NCBI RefSeq assembly: GCF_040054535.1
Contig: NC_090796.1
Coordinates: 15,713,501 to 15,777,500, forward strand
DNA length: 64,000 nt
Direction of reading: 5' to 3'
DNA from: Antennarius striatus
Taxonomy: Eukaryota; Chordata; Actinopteri; Lophiiformes; Antennariidae
The position numbers and the translations under genes were made by a program. This document shows, piece after piece, positions 21,101 to 32,700 of this stretch. A model generated the notes under the pieces. That model made no database searches. It was not told the DNA's origin and was given only the letters and a program-made list of their open reading frames with translations. Position 1 is the first letter of the stretch. The number at the start of each line of letters is the position of its first letter.

Positions 21101-24100
21101 GGGTAACGCCACACCGGCTTCAGACGACGGCCTTTTTGTTCCGCGCCGCATCTCGCCCTGGTGCAGATGGGGAGTAAACACACACACACACCCCGGCGTG
21201 AAAAGGCATCTTTGTCGACGAGTCAAGAGTGACAGAATCGGACCAACAAGTGGTTTTTTAAGCTGACATTTCGGCGGGATTAACAAGATGATTAGGTTAA
21301 GCCCTGTGGTTTGGCTCCATGGGAGAGTAAATAAACAAACTTCTGGGGTAATTCTAGAAGATAAATGATGGGGGTTTTTTTTAAATCACAGGTTCAGTCC
21401 GGTTCATTTTAAAAACCATGAGGTAAATTCGTTAAGACTGCTCATCTCATTACGCCTAAGAGAATGATTGGAAGAGCGTCGCGTTCCGGAGTGTCCTCTG
21501 CTTCTCGTCCGTAAATGGATAGACCCCAGCAACCCCCGTGACGCACGAAAGTGGAATAAACTGATAAAGATGAAGGAATTTTATTTCAAATCCAATGAAT
21601 CAGAACAAATTCTGGGATTCAGAGAGATTATATTAATCTGGAAGGAGTAGAAGTAGAATCCTATCTCTACTCTAACCTCTCAGCCTACGCTAAAACCGAC
21701 CATTTAAGATGCCTCAACTCTTTCTGTATAAATAAATACAGGTGTAAACTTTAACGCAAAGTTAAACTTCTGATCTTCCAACCAGAGGAAGCCATTAAAC
21801 TCTCTAATATAACCAAAGACTCCGGTTCACCTGCCCCCCGACTTTATTTCCGTCCTTATAGGCGACATTTTCTGTGAGAGGTTCAAATATGAATCCCCAT
21901 CCCTCTATCTTTCTTTCTTTTTTTTGTGTCCACAATAGGTCTGGTTGTCTGGCCGACTTGAGAGGCCACAATCCATGGCTGATTTAATTTGCTCTTTACA
22001 AACATCTCTAACAGCATTACCCCCCAGAGCATACACTGACCGCCCCCATCTGACTCCATTAACTCACAAATCGGGTTTAAAGACCATATTGATGCCGTCC
22101 GTTATTAAGGGTGATTATCAAAACAACAGACAATGGGCCAAAGTGTCTGTTAACTAGTTTATCCATAATTTCAGCTAACTGTAACAGATGGCAGGGCTGT
22201 CAATTACAGGCTGGATCTGCTGCACACACTGTCTGGATATGCAGCATATTAGCCTTCGCATTAAAAGAACGATAGTCTGCTCACAGGTGGCCGGAGGAAA
22301 TGAACCGAGAGCACACAAAATGTACTGATATTAAATGTCAAACACGGACACGCATCAATTTGGGAATATACAGGGAAATTTAGGGTTTTTGTTTGTTTTT
22401 TTTCCTGTATAATAAAATAAAATCCACTTCACCACCTTTATTCTTCTCAATTAATGAGAATGGCTTTTGAAAGTGTAATTAAGTATCCGTCCTCCACCCG
22501 GACGCTTTATTATTCATGAATCTCCATTGATGGTATCGGACTACCAGGACCACGAGGATCACTGTTAATATCCTGGATCCACCACCCCCCCAAAAAAAAT
22601 AAAAAAACAAATAGCTGAGCTTCCAGAGATAAAAATAACATTTAGGGGTCAGAGAAATGTTTCTGTTCACTGCTAAATCCAGAATTTGATGCCAGATCGG
22701 ATGATGTCAAGAGAATCATTAATAGGAGAAATGCTGATTGAATACGCTATAGCAAATGTCTGGGCGATAATTCAATATGATCATTTATTGGGTTTGGCTG
22801 GAGCCACATTGCTACGATATGCTCGTGTCATTACGGTTAGAAATGATTTTTATTATAGATCAATCTGCGTGTTCTTGACTCGATTAATAAATCAACAATT
22901 TTGGGCGAAAAAAAAAAAAAGTTAGGAAATAGGAGGTGACGTGGATCAGTTTGATCGTTTATAACTAGTTAAAACATCTGAGATCAGATTTTTATTACAG
23001 GCTACAAATTTTAAATTACAAATCTGTTCCACTTTAAAATTCAAACAACTGCAAAAAAAACCCCCCCTCACAAATAAAAATAAATCTTCATCTGGTCGTT
23101 TCAGGTTTTTCATAGAATTGTGGTTTAACAGAATCATGAAAAATCTGTTAAAATGTGATTTTATTTTGCACATTTTATCACTTTGGTCTGTAAAGCATCA
23201 CAACTGAACGTTTTTCACTGTTTTTGAAATATTTTTTACCTCAATTTGCTGATATAAAAGTGATCTAGACACAAATCTTTAAACACCATGATCGACTTCT
23301 TTCTTTTATTTCTAAACTGGTCTAACATTCAGTACGGCGTCGCAGCTCATTTCACATTCAAAGAAATTATTTTATAATGAATATTAATGGTTTGGAGCTT
23401 TATTTGAAACACGAATTCAAATTTACTGGAACTCAATCTCCGTCTATGTGAAGTAGAAATGTGTAAAACATGAACTCCACCGGTTGATGTTTAACTAAAT
23501 TAACAAAAGAGCGCTTGAAGAGCCCTTTAAAGCGACTGCTGTTGCATTCTGGGTGATGAATGTGGAGGAAACGCGTTGAATCATCTCCAAGCCAAACGGA
23601 CGCGGAATCTCTCCATAGAAAAACTAGATTTTAGCAAGTTTAATCAGAGGCTATCACAAAGCAGCGCCTTCCTCTGTTTGAGTGCTGGAGTCTTCGCTGC
23701 TTCATCACACACACTTCTCATCCTGCGGCGCTCTCCTCCTGTATAATTGCATGTTGAGCTTTTCCTTCCTACACACACACTCCAGTGCAAATTATTTCCA
23801 ATTCCAGTTTCCTTTTGAGAGCGATGCTGCAATTACAGTTCTGGTAATTTCAACACAATTTTCATTTTTTTAGTTGAAGAAGAAAAAAAAAAAAAAGAAA
23901 AAACAGCAGCTGATAGATTATCATTACTTTCTAGGGGATTCCTCAGAAAAGTTTGGAAATCCTCTTTTGTCCCTGACGAGTTGGGAACTCGACGAATCCG
24001 TAAGTAAAAGCAAATCTCCTGAATGTTAAAGTAGTAGAAGTAAAAAAGGTCAAACGGATCACCGCTCCTACTTCTGATGTTTCAGTCCGGGACGCATTTT

Positions 24101-24739
24101 TTAACGCCTCTTGTTCTTTTTTAAATATAAAACTACTCGTGTCAAATTTTTATCGACATTATATTTAGTTTCACATACTGAACTACCAATTTATGCATAT
24201 TAATATTTAATTTATGGTATTGCCATGAAATGAAAGGTTGAAATTGAATTTTTCTACTCTGACCGTTGAATTATATTGAAATTTGATGTTACTTTAGCAA
24301 CTTTGGAGCCGTAATAAAGTCTTTACCTCTAAAGATAAAACTTCTGTCGGGTCATTTGACTGAAAACAGCGTTTGGTTTATTTTTTTTACTGTTTTAACA
24401 GCACAGAATCCTTTTCTTTCTGGTTATTAACACATCAGAGAGGTTCTGATGCCGGGTTAATTTGGACCATTTCAGGTGAACAATCGCACAAACCTGTCTC
24501 TTAAACTTTTTACAGCGTGCTTCAGCTCCTGGCTGCTCCATCATAAATAATGTGTAATTACTGATGATGGTTAATGGTTATTCTTTAAATAACTAAACAC
24601 TCCTCTATTTACAAAGACATCAGAACGCCACGGCCAGCCAGCGTGGCCTCTTTGGGCTGCGGGGTCGGCGAGCTTTGTCGCCGGTCAGCTCCTGGCCTTT
24701 TGTGCGCCTCCATTCATTCTCGCCACAGAGCACAAAGGT

Positions 24740-24785
<46 letters not shown>

Positions 24786-27700
24786 TAACGGCCTGCGACA
24801 CGTGCAGCCCCGGGAGATGGCCGAACCGAGAGGAATGTCAGAGCGGAATTAACAAGCTCCGTCCGCGTCCATCCAGAAGGGACGTCTCCGTGGCAACCGA
24901 GGTGGGATGGTTTGTTAGCGGAGGTGAATTCTGTTCTATTAATTAGTTCGGATGTTCTCTATGAGGAACATTAACCTCTTCTCCTCCTCCTGAGAAAAGC
25001 TTTCCATAAACTGGACACGAGGCCTCGGATAAATAAACTGCACTTAAATTAAACACACACCAGAACACCCCCCAGTCCACACAAACTGAGAACGCGGTCT
25101 AAGAATATAGCCCATAATTAATAAATTACAGCCTCTCTACTCCATCATTCTGCACTGGGGGGGGGGGGTAACACTGACGTCCAGGAGCGATCGGACGCCT
25201 CACCTTCCCGGTGGCTTTGTGGATGCATCTGGCGCCGTATCGCACATCTCCCCCCTCCGCGTGTTTACAACTAACAAATCAAAAGCATGCATTATATTTG
25301 GGCTCTGAAAACACCCCTGGGGGAGCGCCCGGGGGAGCTCTCGGGTTTCTCCCCCCTCCCCACCCCCTTCCCGTCGCAGCTGCTCTACGGGAGATCTTAT
25401 TATAGGGAGGTGGAAAATGTCTGAAAACACTTCACCGAAGCTTTACTGTACGAATATCAACACAACAATGTCTGATGAAGGGAATATTTATCATATATGC
25501 TCCCTATGGAGGGGTGAGGGTGGGGTTGTGTGTGTGTGTGTGGGGGGGGGGGGTCACCTCATCTTGCTTCCATTAACAAATATTTCTTTGAATGTAATAT
25601 ATTTTGTTGTCACCCTGTTTGTCGCCTCGGGTTAGAAAAGCGCCCGTCTGATGACTGTCAGGGTCGTGTATCAACCACACAGCAGCTGGAGGCCAGAGGG
25701 GGGGTACGTAAGGTCTGGATGGGGAGGGGGGGGGGGTCTGTAAGGAAAGCCTGTAGTGTTTGGGTGCTGAGGCTGTCGTGGAGGCTGACCCTGCTGTAGA
25801 CTCTAAAGTTCACAGAATGTTTGATGTTTTAATTCTATTTAAATTTAATTTTAACTCGGCAAAGATTCTCCTTCATTCCTCTTAAAGAGTTCAAGTTTTT
25901 GTAGACGTTTATTCTAAACATGTTAATCTGCAACAACCAAAAATTATCCTGATAGTTGTAATTGCTGTCACTTAATCTGCTGTTTACACAGTAACACCCA
26001 CACATCCCCTAATTAAATATCACCCTAATTGTTTTTGAATAAGTGTAGAATTGCTCTCATTCTCTGCAGTTCAAAATGAAAACCAGAATACTACTGCCCC
26101 CTGCTGGTGGCTGGGTGCACTACACCTCCACGCACATAGGGAACCTGTGGTCCTGGTGCCCCCCCCCCCCCCCCCCCCCCCAGCCGTGGACTCACCCGAG
26201 GGGCGTGAACTGATGACAGGAGGGTGGACTCACCTGAGGGGTGTGTCCCAGCAGGGCCCACAGCGAATCGGCGGAGAGGGTTTTGGTTCCGGAGAACTCC
26301 AGCGTGTCGGTGTCCTGCCGGTTCAGGGCGATGAACTTGCACCCCTGGTAGTCCCCCCTCAGCTGCTCCCCGTCATGCAGCCGCACCAGATCCCACGTCC
26401 CCACCCTCCTCAGGACCTGCCGGACCGCCTCCATCTGCCTGTAGGACAGGTGACCTGCAGGACGAAACCAAACACCGTGAAAAGGCGGGACTTCCCGTCA
26501 AAACGCCCGCTTCATTTAAGGACCGCTCACCAGAAATCCAGGAGGGGGTCATCGCGTCCGATAGCCAGGCTAGGTAGCCCCCCTTGAAGGAGGCCAGGAA
26601 GTCGTCTATCTGGTCGTGGGACAGCAGCTCCCTCCTCTTCCTCAGCTCCTCATCCAGCTGGCAGTCCGGAGAGAGGAAGACGACCCTGGGGAAGAAGAGG
26701 CTTTGGCGCACCGACACGCTACTCCTCTTCAGGTGGCTGCATAGGTTAGCTGTCTTGGTCTGGAGGAGAAGAATGTAGGGGGAGGTAACAATCAATTTAT
26801 ATTAGTCATTGATTAATTAGTCATTCAGGTTGACACGGTCACTTTAGACAAATAAATCTGATTTAAACAGTAATATAAAATAATTTAAAATGCCTTAAAT
26901 CCAACAGAGGATGTTTCTACGGAGACTATCTCTGCCTCGCTCATCGATCAACTTTTCATTTCCACCTCGCCTCAAATCAAACCTGTTGGTTTCGGGGTCG
27001 GCGTACGGATGTTTGTCCAGTCCGAACCTGCTTTGTGTGGCTGAAGCCCAGTCGCTACCGTCGGCTATCTGAACAGCACAGTGTCTATAGAGATGGAAAT
27101 GACTCCTACAGATGGGGGGCCGCGGGGTCACAGCTGTGTTTAGGCACCTGCCGGCTTTCAGCCCCTCTCTGAGCGTAATTATCGCCTTTCAGATGAAGAG
27201 CAAGCACTTGGGAAGTTTAGAAAGCCTCATTGTCATGTTTGAAAATTTCCATATAGATTGTTGCTCAGGATCTCTTAACCCGACTGGAGCTTGTTAGCTC
27301 ACAACGCGCCGCAGCTGATTGGCCCCTCCTGAGCCGGACTGTTTGACATTCACGTTTTCACGATGGTATTTCATCATTTCAGATAAATGGCTTTTTATAT
27401 TCATTCTCTTTCTTCTTTTTTTTGTTTGTTTGTGTACCGTGATAGCTTTCAGGGGATCTTCAAACTGCTCGATGCAGGTATTGCTAAAGTTTTGGTCCAC
27501 GTCTTTCACTTGCGCGTGCCAGTTGTGTTTGTTAGCCGATACCGAGCCTCTCCAGGGTTTGACGTCTATGCAGAAGATCCCGTGGCCTTCACAAAAAAGG
27601 ACAAAACAGAGTGGTACCCACAATGCAAAGAGCTTACAACGTCAAGCAATGTTTTCAGGAAAGGGTTATCCTGGATGCTAACCTGCGAGGATAACGACGT

Positions 27701-28664
27701 TGATGTCGTCTTTGGTGTTTTGGAACTGGTCGGGGACGCGCAGGTTGCAGTAAACATCTTCTTTTCTCAGCCCGGTCAGTTTCCTGAAATGATTTCAATT
27801 TGTAAGAACACGTCACGCATAAAAACATTGTTTGAGTTCAATTTGGCCACTAGAGGGCGGTAGAACGAGCTGCAAACATTACGAACGAGCTTGTCATTGC
27901 TAAGAGACTATTTCCAATGGTTGTCCCTCTAAAGGCTGAACTCTTTCCTGTAGCTTCTCAGCTAAACTTGTTCACATGCCCTAATATTTCTATATGTGCT
28001 TGCAGACACTGATGTATACCAAAGCAGCAAGACTGTCTAGCACGTGTTTTCAAGCTTGTGATCTCTCCTTAAACAGGATGCATGCTAATGCCTTTAGCTT
28101 CGGGGCTACATAGAAGATTTCCACATGTGCAAACCAAACTGTGACCTCCACACATGCCGTACGAATTAATTCTGCGTTTGCCGTCATTTTCTTGAGGAGA
28201 ATGCTTACAGCCCTTTTTAGATGTGAAGTTCCACCAAAGTTTCGTGGACCCAACTTTCCGTTGTCTTGGATGAAGTCTGTTACTTACTTTTTTTAAATTT
28301 TATTTTTATACACTTATAATCCCTTTAGAGGAATTAAGAATGCACTCTCTAGTTTTAAGCTTGTGAACTGTGGAACTGAGTGGATGCTAGGCTAGCTGAG
28401 GCTAGCTGGGGCATTTTACTGGTAACCAGTTGGACTTGTCGGCTAGCGAGGGAACATTTTTGTCATTCTCCGTTTATCCGTTGCAACCTGGGGCTTTTGT
28501 CCTCCACTTGTATTTCCATCTTTAAATACCAATAAGTATTTATCACGTGACCACACTCACCTGACGCGCTGTAGAAACTCAGGTAGGGCCGGCGTCTGAT
28601 GTGGGCTTTCTGAATCTTTGGAGCCCGGATGGAACCGGGTCAACAGACTTCCCAGCTGAGGCAT
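18142..28664 (-). CDS. NERD-like (nuclease-related domain) protein, six coding exons, function unknown
   Basis: Minus-strand exons in transcript order: 28664-28561, 27783-27683, 27586-27438, 26759-26531, 26454-26234, 18309-18142. All introns are GT-AG and phases agree; the product is 323 residues and begins MPQLGSLLTRFHPGSK. Residues about 35-190 resemble the NERD domain: DDINVVILAGHGIFCIDVKPW places Asp61 and Asp76-x-Lys78 where the E(I)D ... (E/D)xK signature of PD-(D/E)xK nuclease-like folds lies, and FEDPLKAITTKTANLCSHLK matches the family's 'nPl.Q' helix. A Lys/Arg/Glu-rich helix and DQIDDFLASFKGGYLAWLSD follow. The last 110 residues look beta-rich (VRLHDGEQLRGDY, then VTVKMYKRGSDGWLGKTL). 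There is no signal peptide and no membrane span. NERD proteins are known in bacteria, plants and some animals, mostly uncharacterised; nuclease activity here is unproven. The acceptor just before the ATG implies an upstream non-coding exon. The gene is flanked by bub3 and gpr26, both on the opposite strand. Confidence 0.82.
24742..24783. repeat. (CA)n microsatellite
   Basis: About 20 CA units in the long intron of the NERD-like gene. Confidence 0.95.
26094..26107 (-). promoter_or_regulatory. CTCF-like motif (reverse)
   Basis: On the minus strand CCAGCAGGGGGCAG matches all 14 positions of CCASYAGRKGGCRS. It lies in the NERD-like gene's last intron, 127 bases from exon 5. Occupancy is unknown. 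Confidence 0.5.
27847..27860 (+). promoter_or_regulatory. CTCF-like motif (forward)
   Basis: CCACTAGAGGGCGG, preceded by TTGG, matches all 14 core positions and part of the flanking preference. It sits in the first intron between coding exons of the NERD-like gene, about 60 bases upstream of its second coding exon. Confidence 0.55.
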
Positions 28665-29079
28665 TCTGGTGTTTATCTGGGGGGAAAAAACAACAACACA
28701 ACAATAAAAACACACTCACATTTCGCTGACTCAGCAGTTTGAAACAACGTCACTGTCCTCCAGGAAGTTGGTCGACCCCATCATGACTACAGAGTCTTTT
28801 TTGGCCCACAACTATGATGGGTGCAAATGTTCAGGGTCATGTTGCCCCCAAACTGGGATTAGAGGGACGGAGTCATCGAGGATATTTCTCTAACGTTCTC
28901 ATTCCAGACTAAAAACCCACATTTTCTCGACTGAATAAATTTAAAGCATAAATTTTAACTTTTAAGCCGTTTTTTGTTTTTTTTTACGACAGGCAAAAAA
29001 AAAAAACGACCCCGACTCAACTTCAAAGACAACAAAGAGCCGACAAAGGGCGCACGAGCCAACCGCAGGACCATACGTA

Positions 29080-29410
29080 CGGTAGAGGGCTCGCGCCGTG
29101 TGATAAAGAGTCGTCACGCGGGGGAGAAACGACCCGTTTCAACTCGACATCTTCCCGGCGACGACGTCGCCTTGTTGTCCACAGCCGAGCAACGGGATCA
29201 CTGCGCGTGGGGGCGGGGGCGTTTCACAACGTCCGCGTCCCCTCCCCCCTCCTCCTCCGCTCCGGCAGCGCTCCCAACGTTCCTGGAAGAAGTAAACAAC
29301 AGACCACGTGCGCCGTCCCAACGCATCAGGTTTCAGCTGCTCAGCCGTGACGTCAGGAAACGTCACTCAGCCCTGCCCGGGCGCGTGCAGCTGCTTCCAC
29401 GTGATGTTTA
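29080..29410 (-). promoter_or_regulatory. CpG-rich likely promoter of the NERD-like gene
   Basis: A CpG-dense, GC-rich block about 0.4-0.75 kb upstream of the first coding exon, unlike the AT-rich flanks. It contains a full CRE/ATF site TGACGTCA (29348-29355), a CACGTG E-box near 29297 and another at 29399-29404. The acceptor immediately before the start codon (28664) shows that a non-coding exon lies upstream, which this block would supply. Start site and orientation are inferred. Confidence 0.5.
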
Positions 29411-29441
29411 GGTGTTGTTTTGGAGCACGAATGTAGGTCAA

Positions 29442-29467
29442 GTAATAATAATAATAATAATAATAAC

Positions 29468-29506
<39 letters not shown>

Positions 29507-29520
29507 GATGATGATGATGA
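29442..29520. repeat. (AAT)n/(GAT)n trinucleotide repeat
   Basis: About 18 AAT/ATA units grading into GAT/ATG units, directly beyond the CpG-rich block. Confidence 0.95.
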
Positions 29521-29670
29521 TAGTAATAGATTTCTAGATAAAAATATTATTATTATCAGTTATTATTATTAATAATAATTTGTTTAACTTTTTCTTGTGC
29601 ACCAATCCTGCTTTATGTGCCTTCAATTGCCCCTTGGGGAAAAATGAAATTTTTTTTAATAGAATTGAAT

Positions 29671-29688
29671 TATTATTATTATTATTAT

Positions 29689-29738
<50 letters not shown>

Positions 29739-29753
29739 TTAGTATTAGTATTA
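29671..29753. repeat. (ATT)n-(AGT)n compound trinucleotide repeat
   Basis: ATT units pass into about 16 AGT/TAG units and then TAGTAT units. Confidence 0.95.
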
Positions 29754-32700
29754 TTTTAAAGTGTCTTTTTTCAGTTTTTTTGCGTAAGAGAAAGAGCAGA
29801 TTTGGTTTATTCAATAGTTGTCTGAAATATTCAATAGTTGGCTGAAATAAAATAATATTTTACATTTCATAGCACATGGTGGAACAATGATGGAATATAT
29901 ATTGGGTTTTTTATCCCCCTTGAACTTGAATTTGCCGGCACATCCAACAGGATTCTCACATCCTGCAGGAGCCCGTGGAGAGGATATTACAAAAGGGATG
30001 AAGAATATGTAATTCAGCAGTAAATACAGAGTGAATATCTCAATGTGGTGATAAACAATATCCGGATAGCACAAAAAACTATGAAAGAACTTAATATCAA
30101 GAACAGATAGCCAAATCAGGCGGTATGGGCTCAATGGAAGCCAATAAACAGAGGCACTCTGCCCCTCCTGACCTTCACTTCTGGTTGAGATCGGGGCGAT
30201 AAAGCAGGCACAACCTCAATAAAACCCATGCAATGGAGCAAAATAAATAGATATTAAATTAAAGCAGAGGCAATACTGGCTGAACTGCTGCAGGAATTCG
30301 AGAACAAAAGCTTCTTTGTGGGGTTTAATATTTTCTCCAATCGTTATCTGGTGACACATTTCCAATCGTTTCCATCTCCTTGCCTTGACATATCAACGCA
30401 TATAATCATCTTGTATTGGAACTTGCAAATGTGAGCAGCCATGTTTATATATTAAATGCATGTCTTGCTCCTAGTTTGGCCTTTCAAAAAATCCCATTCA
30501 ACACATTCTCATCTCTCTTTATCTTGCACAAACTTTATCCTATATTTGCTGTTCTTTCAGGCCAGTTTGGTAGTGTCATTATAGAAGACAAATACGGAGC
30601 TCAGGTGGAAGAAACAAGAGCAATCTGGAAAACGATACCTAATCCTGAATAAGTGCAAAAACTAAAAGCCAGAGAGATGATCATCTTTCACACCAATATT
30701 TCCATTTTCAGTCTTTCAAATCAAAAACCTTATTTGCAGAAGTAATGGCGACATCGCCGACGCTCCGCTCGCAAATTCTTGCTCATTTCCTCTCAATTAT
30801 TAATACAAGAGATTCTCCATTTGCTCCCTGAGCCACTGGTTTCGATTAGAATTAGCATTTTACAGCAGAGTATAAAGAGCTTAAATGCCCCAATCAGCCC
30901 AGGTGATTGAAAGCCTGTCCTGTCGGGGGGTTTAATGGAGCTGCAGCTGAACCAAACAGCCTGAAATGTTCCCAGGTTTCAATCATTTAATCAAACCAAA
31001 AACAGCAAAAAGAGGTTGCAAATTAAGAGAGAAACGCTTTTAGGTCTGTTGGATGCAAAAACAAAACAAAAAAGACAAATAATAACCCATCCATATAATC
31101 AACTAAGCTCAACCTCGAAAAGGAAAGTGTGGAAAGCAGTTTTGGGAGAGCCCTCTTGGTGACAGGCCTGCCTCCATAATTAGTTATGCCATATGAAGAG
31201 GTAATTTGTATGCTAAAGTTTAATTGTTCAATTATCACTGGACGTTAGAGGAGGTCTTCATGCCATTTCATCATGTTTGAAAATAGTGCCGAACCCCTCG
31301 TGACGTTTATTCTAATAGCTGGCAATTACAGGAAGAGCCCTCTAACTAATTTGATCGATGGAGGCCGGCCGCTCTGAGAGGCCTCCCCCCCCCCCCGCCT
31401 GGTGCAGTTGTTGGGGGATGAAGTGCTGGTCTGGTCAAGCTGCAGGGCTTCAGCAGCCGGGTGACTGTGGAGAAAGACCCGAGCTAGCTGCTAGCAGATG
31501 GCGTAAACACATAAGTACCGAAAGGACAACATGTTAAAACAACCTCATCACGGAGTAAACAACAGAGTATTTATCGCTCTTAGGAAGTCCATATGTTTTG
31601 TGACAGCTTGTCAATCCCTTCATGGAGGCTAGATACCGCTGGTGGTGGTGGTGGCAGATGAATCTGCTGAGACAAATGAGGTAGATATGCACACACAAAA
31701 AAAAAAGAAGGAGTCATATTTAAACTGACATCAGATGCAACATCTAACAAAGAAGATGAGCGATTGGACGGGTGTGGCCAGCTGATGCTAACAGCTGATG
31801 TCTACTGCTAATGCTAAAATTAAAGGTAAGGTAATTTCATGCTTTTTCCGGGGCCCAGATGTGAATCCAATTAAAAAAAAGGTCTCATGAAGCAGCTTCC
31901 CAGGATTCTCATTAGTGTTCATTGAACTAGATGTGTCTGATTTATTATTAGCGCCCTCTAACTAATGGAGACATGATGTTTTTTAGTAAAACGTCCCTCT
32001 GCCACCAACACAGGAAGCATTTTTAAACTGTAAAAACTGTACTTTTTATGTTTGACCGAACTTTTATTTCAGTAAAAACAAAGAATGATTCTCGTCAGCA
32101 GGTTTCTTTTAGATTCGGGTCTTTTCTGCTGAAACAGGAGCTTCTGGCGGTTTGAGTTCCATCACGTGACGAAACGCTGTGAACTCTGAACATGTGGCAG
32201 CGACACAAATCCTCTGACGAGTGATTTGTACAACCAGACGCAGAACAACGTCCTCAAGCCCTTCGTGTCCATCCGGCGTGGCGCTCACAAGCAAAAACAA
32301 GGCTGCAGTTGAGGTCGTCACCAAACAATGACATTTGTTCTCCTCTCCAAATTCCCCCATATCATCTCTACGCAGATGAGCAATTCGTCTGTCATGAGGT
32401 CGGGGGCATCGGTCCACTCAGGGCTCATTTCACTGACAACGCCGTCATTAGCCGTAAGCCGATCCGGGGGGCAAATGAATCTGCCTTCTGTTTAGGAGGC
32501 CGGGGCTCTTTTCACCGATTAATTTGATAAATATATTAATTATGAATCTGGATGACAGTACAATCAGATTGTCAGGCTTCCAGACTTGGCCTTTTGTGAT
32601 TGGTCCAGCTTGGGTTGGGGGTCTCCTCTGGTTTCGGGAGCTGTCATCCCCGGGGGCTCAGCCTCTTATCAGCGACTGACCCATTCACTCAGTAATTTCC

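Larger units (their letters stand above)
18310..26233. other. 7.9-kb last intron of the NERD-like gene
   Basis: No exon seen. It holds candidate conserved non-coding blocks (about 19020-19170, 19490-19640, 22170-22290, 22480-22560, 22680-22890), a (CA)n tract at 24742-24783, A- and T-runs, and a C-run of about 20 at 26160-26181. The other introns of this gene are 0.1-0.9 kb, so this one is out of proportion. That would fit a bystander gene carrying enhancers of neighbours. Confidence 0.5.

Noticed and set aside
26051-26587. 178-codon plus ORF
   Set aside because: Antisense of exon 5 of the NERD-like gene plus a poly-C tract giving poly-Pro.
31489-31502. CTCF-like motif near AGCAGATGGCG
   Set aside because: Only 12 of 14 core positions match and flanks give no support.
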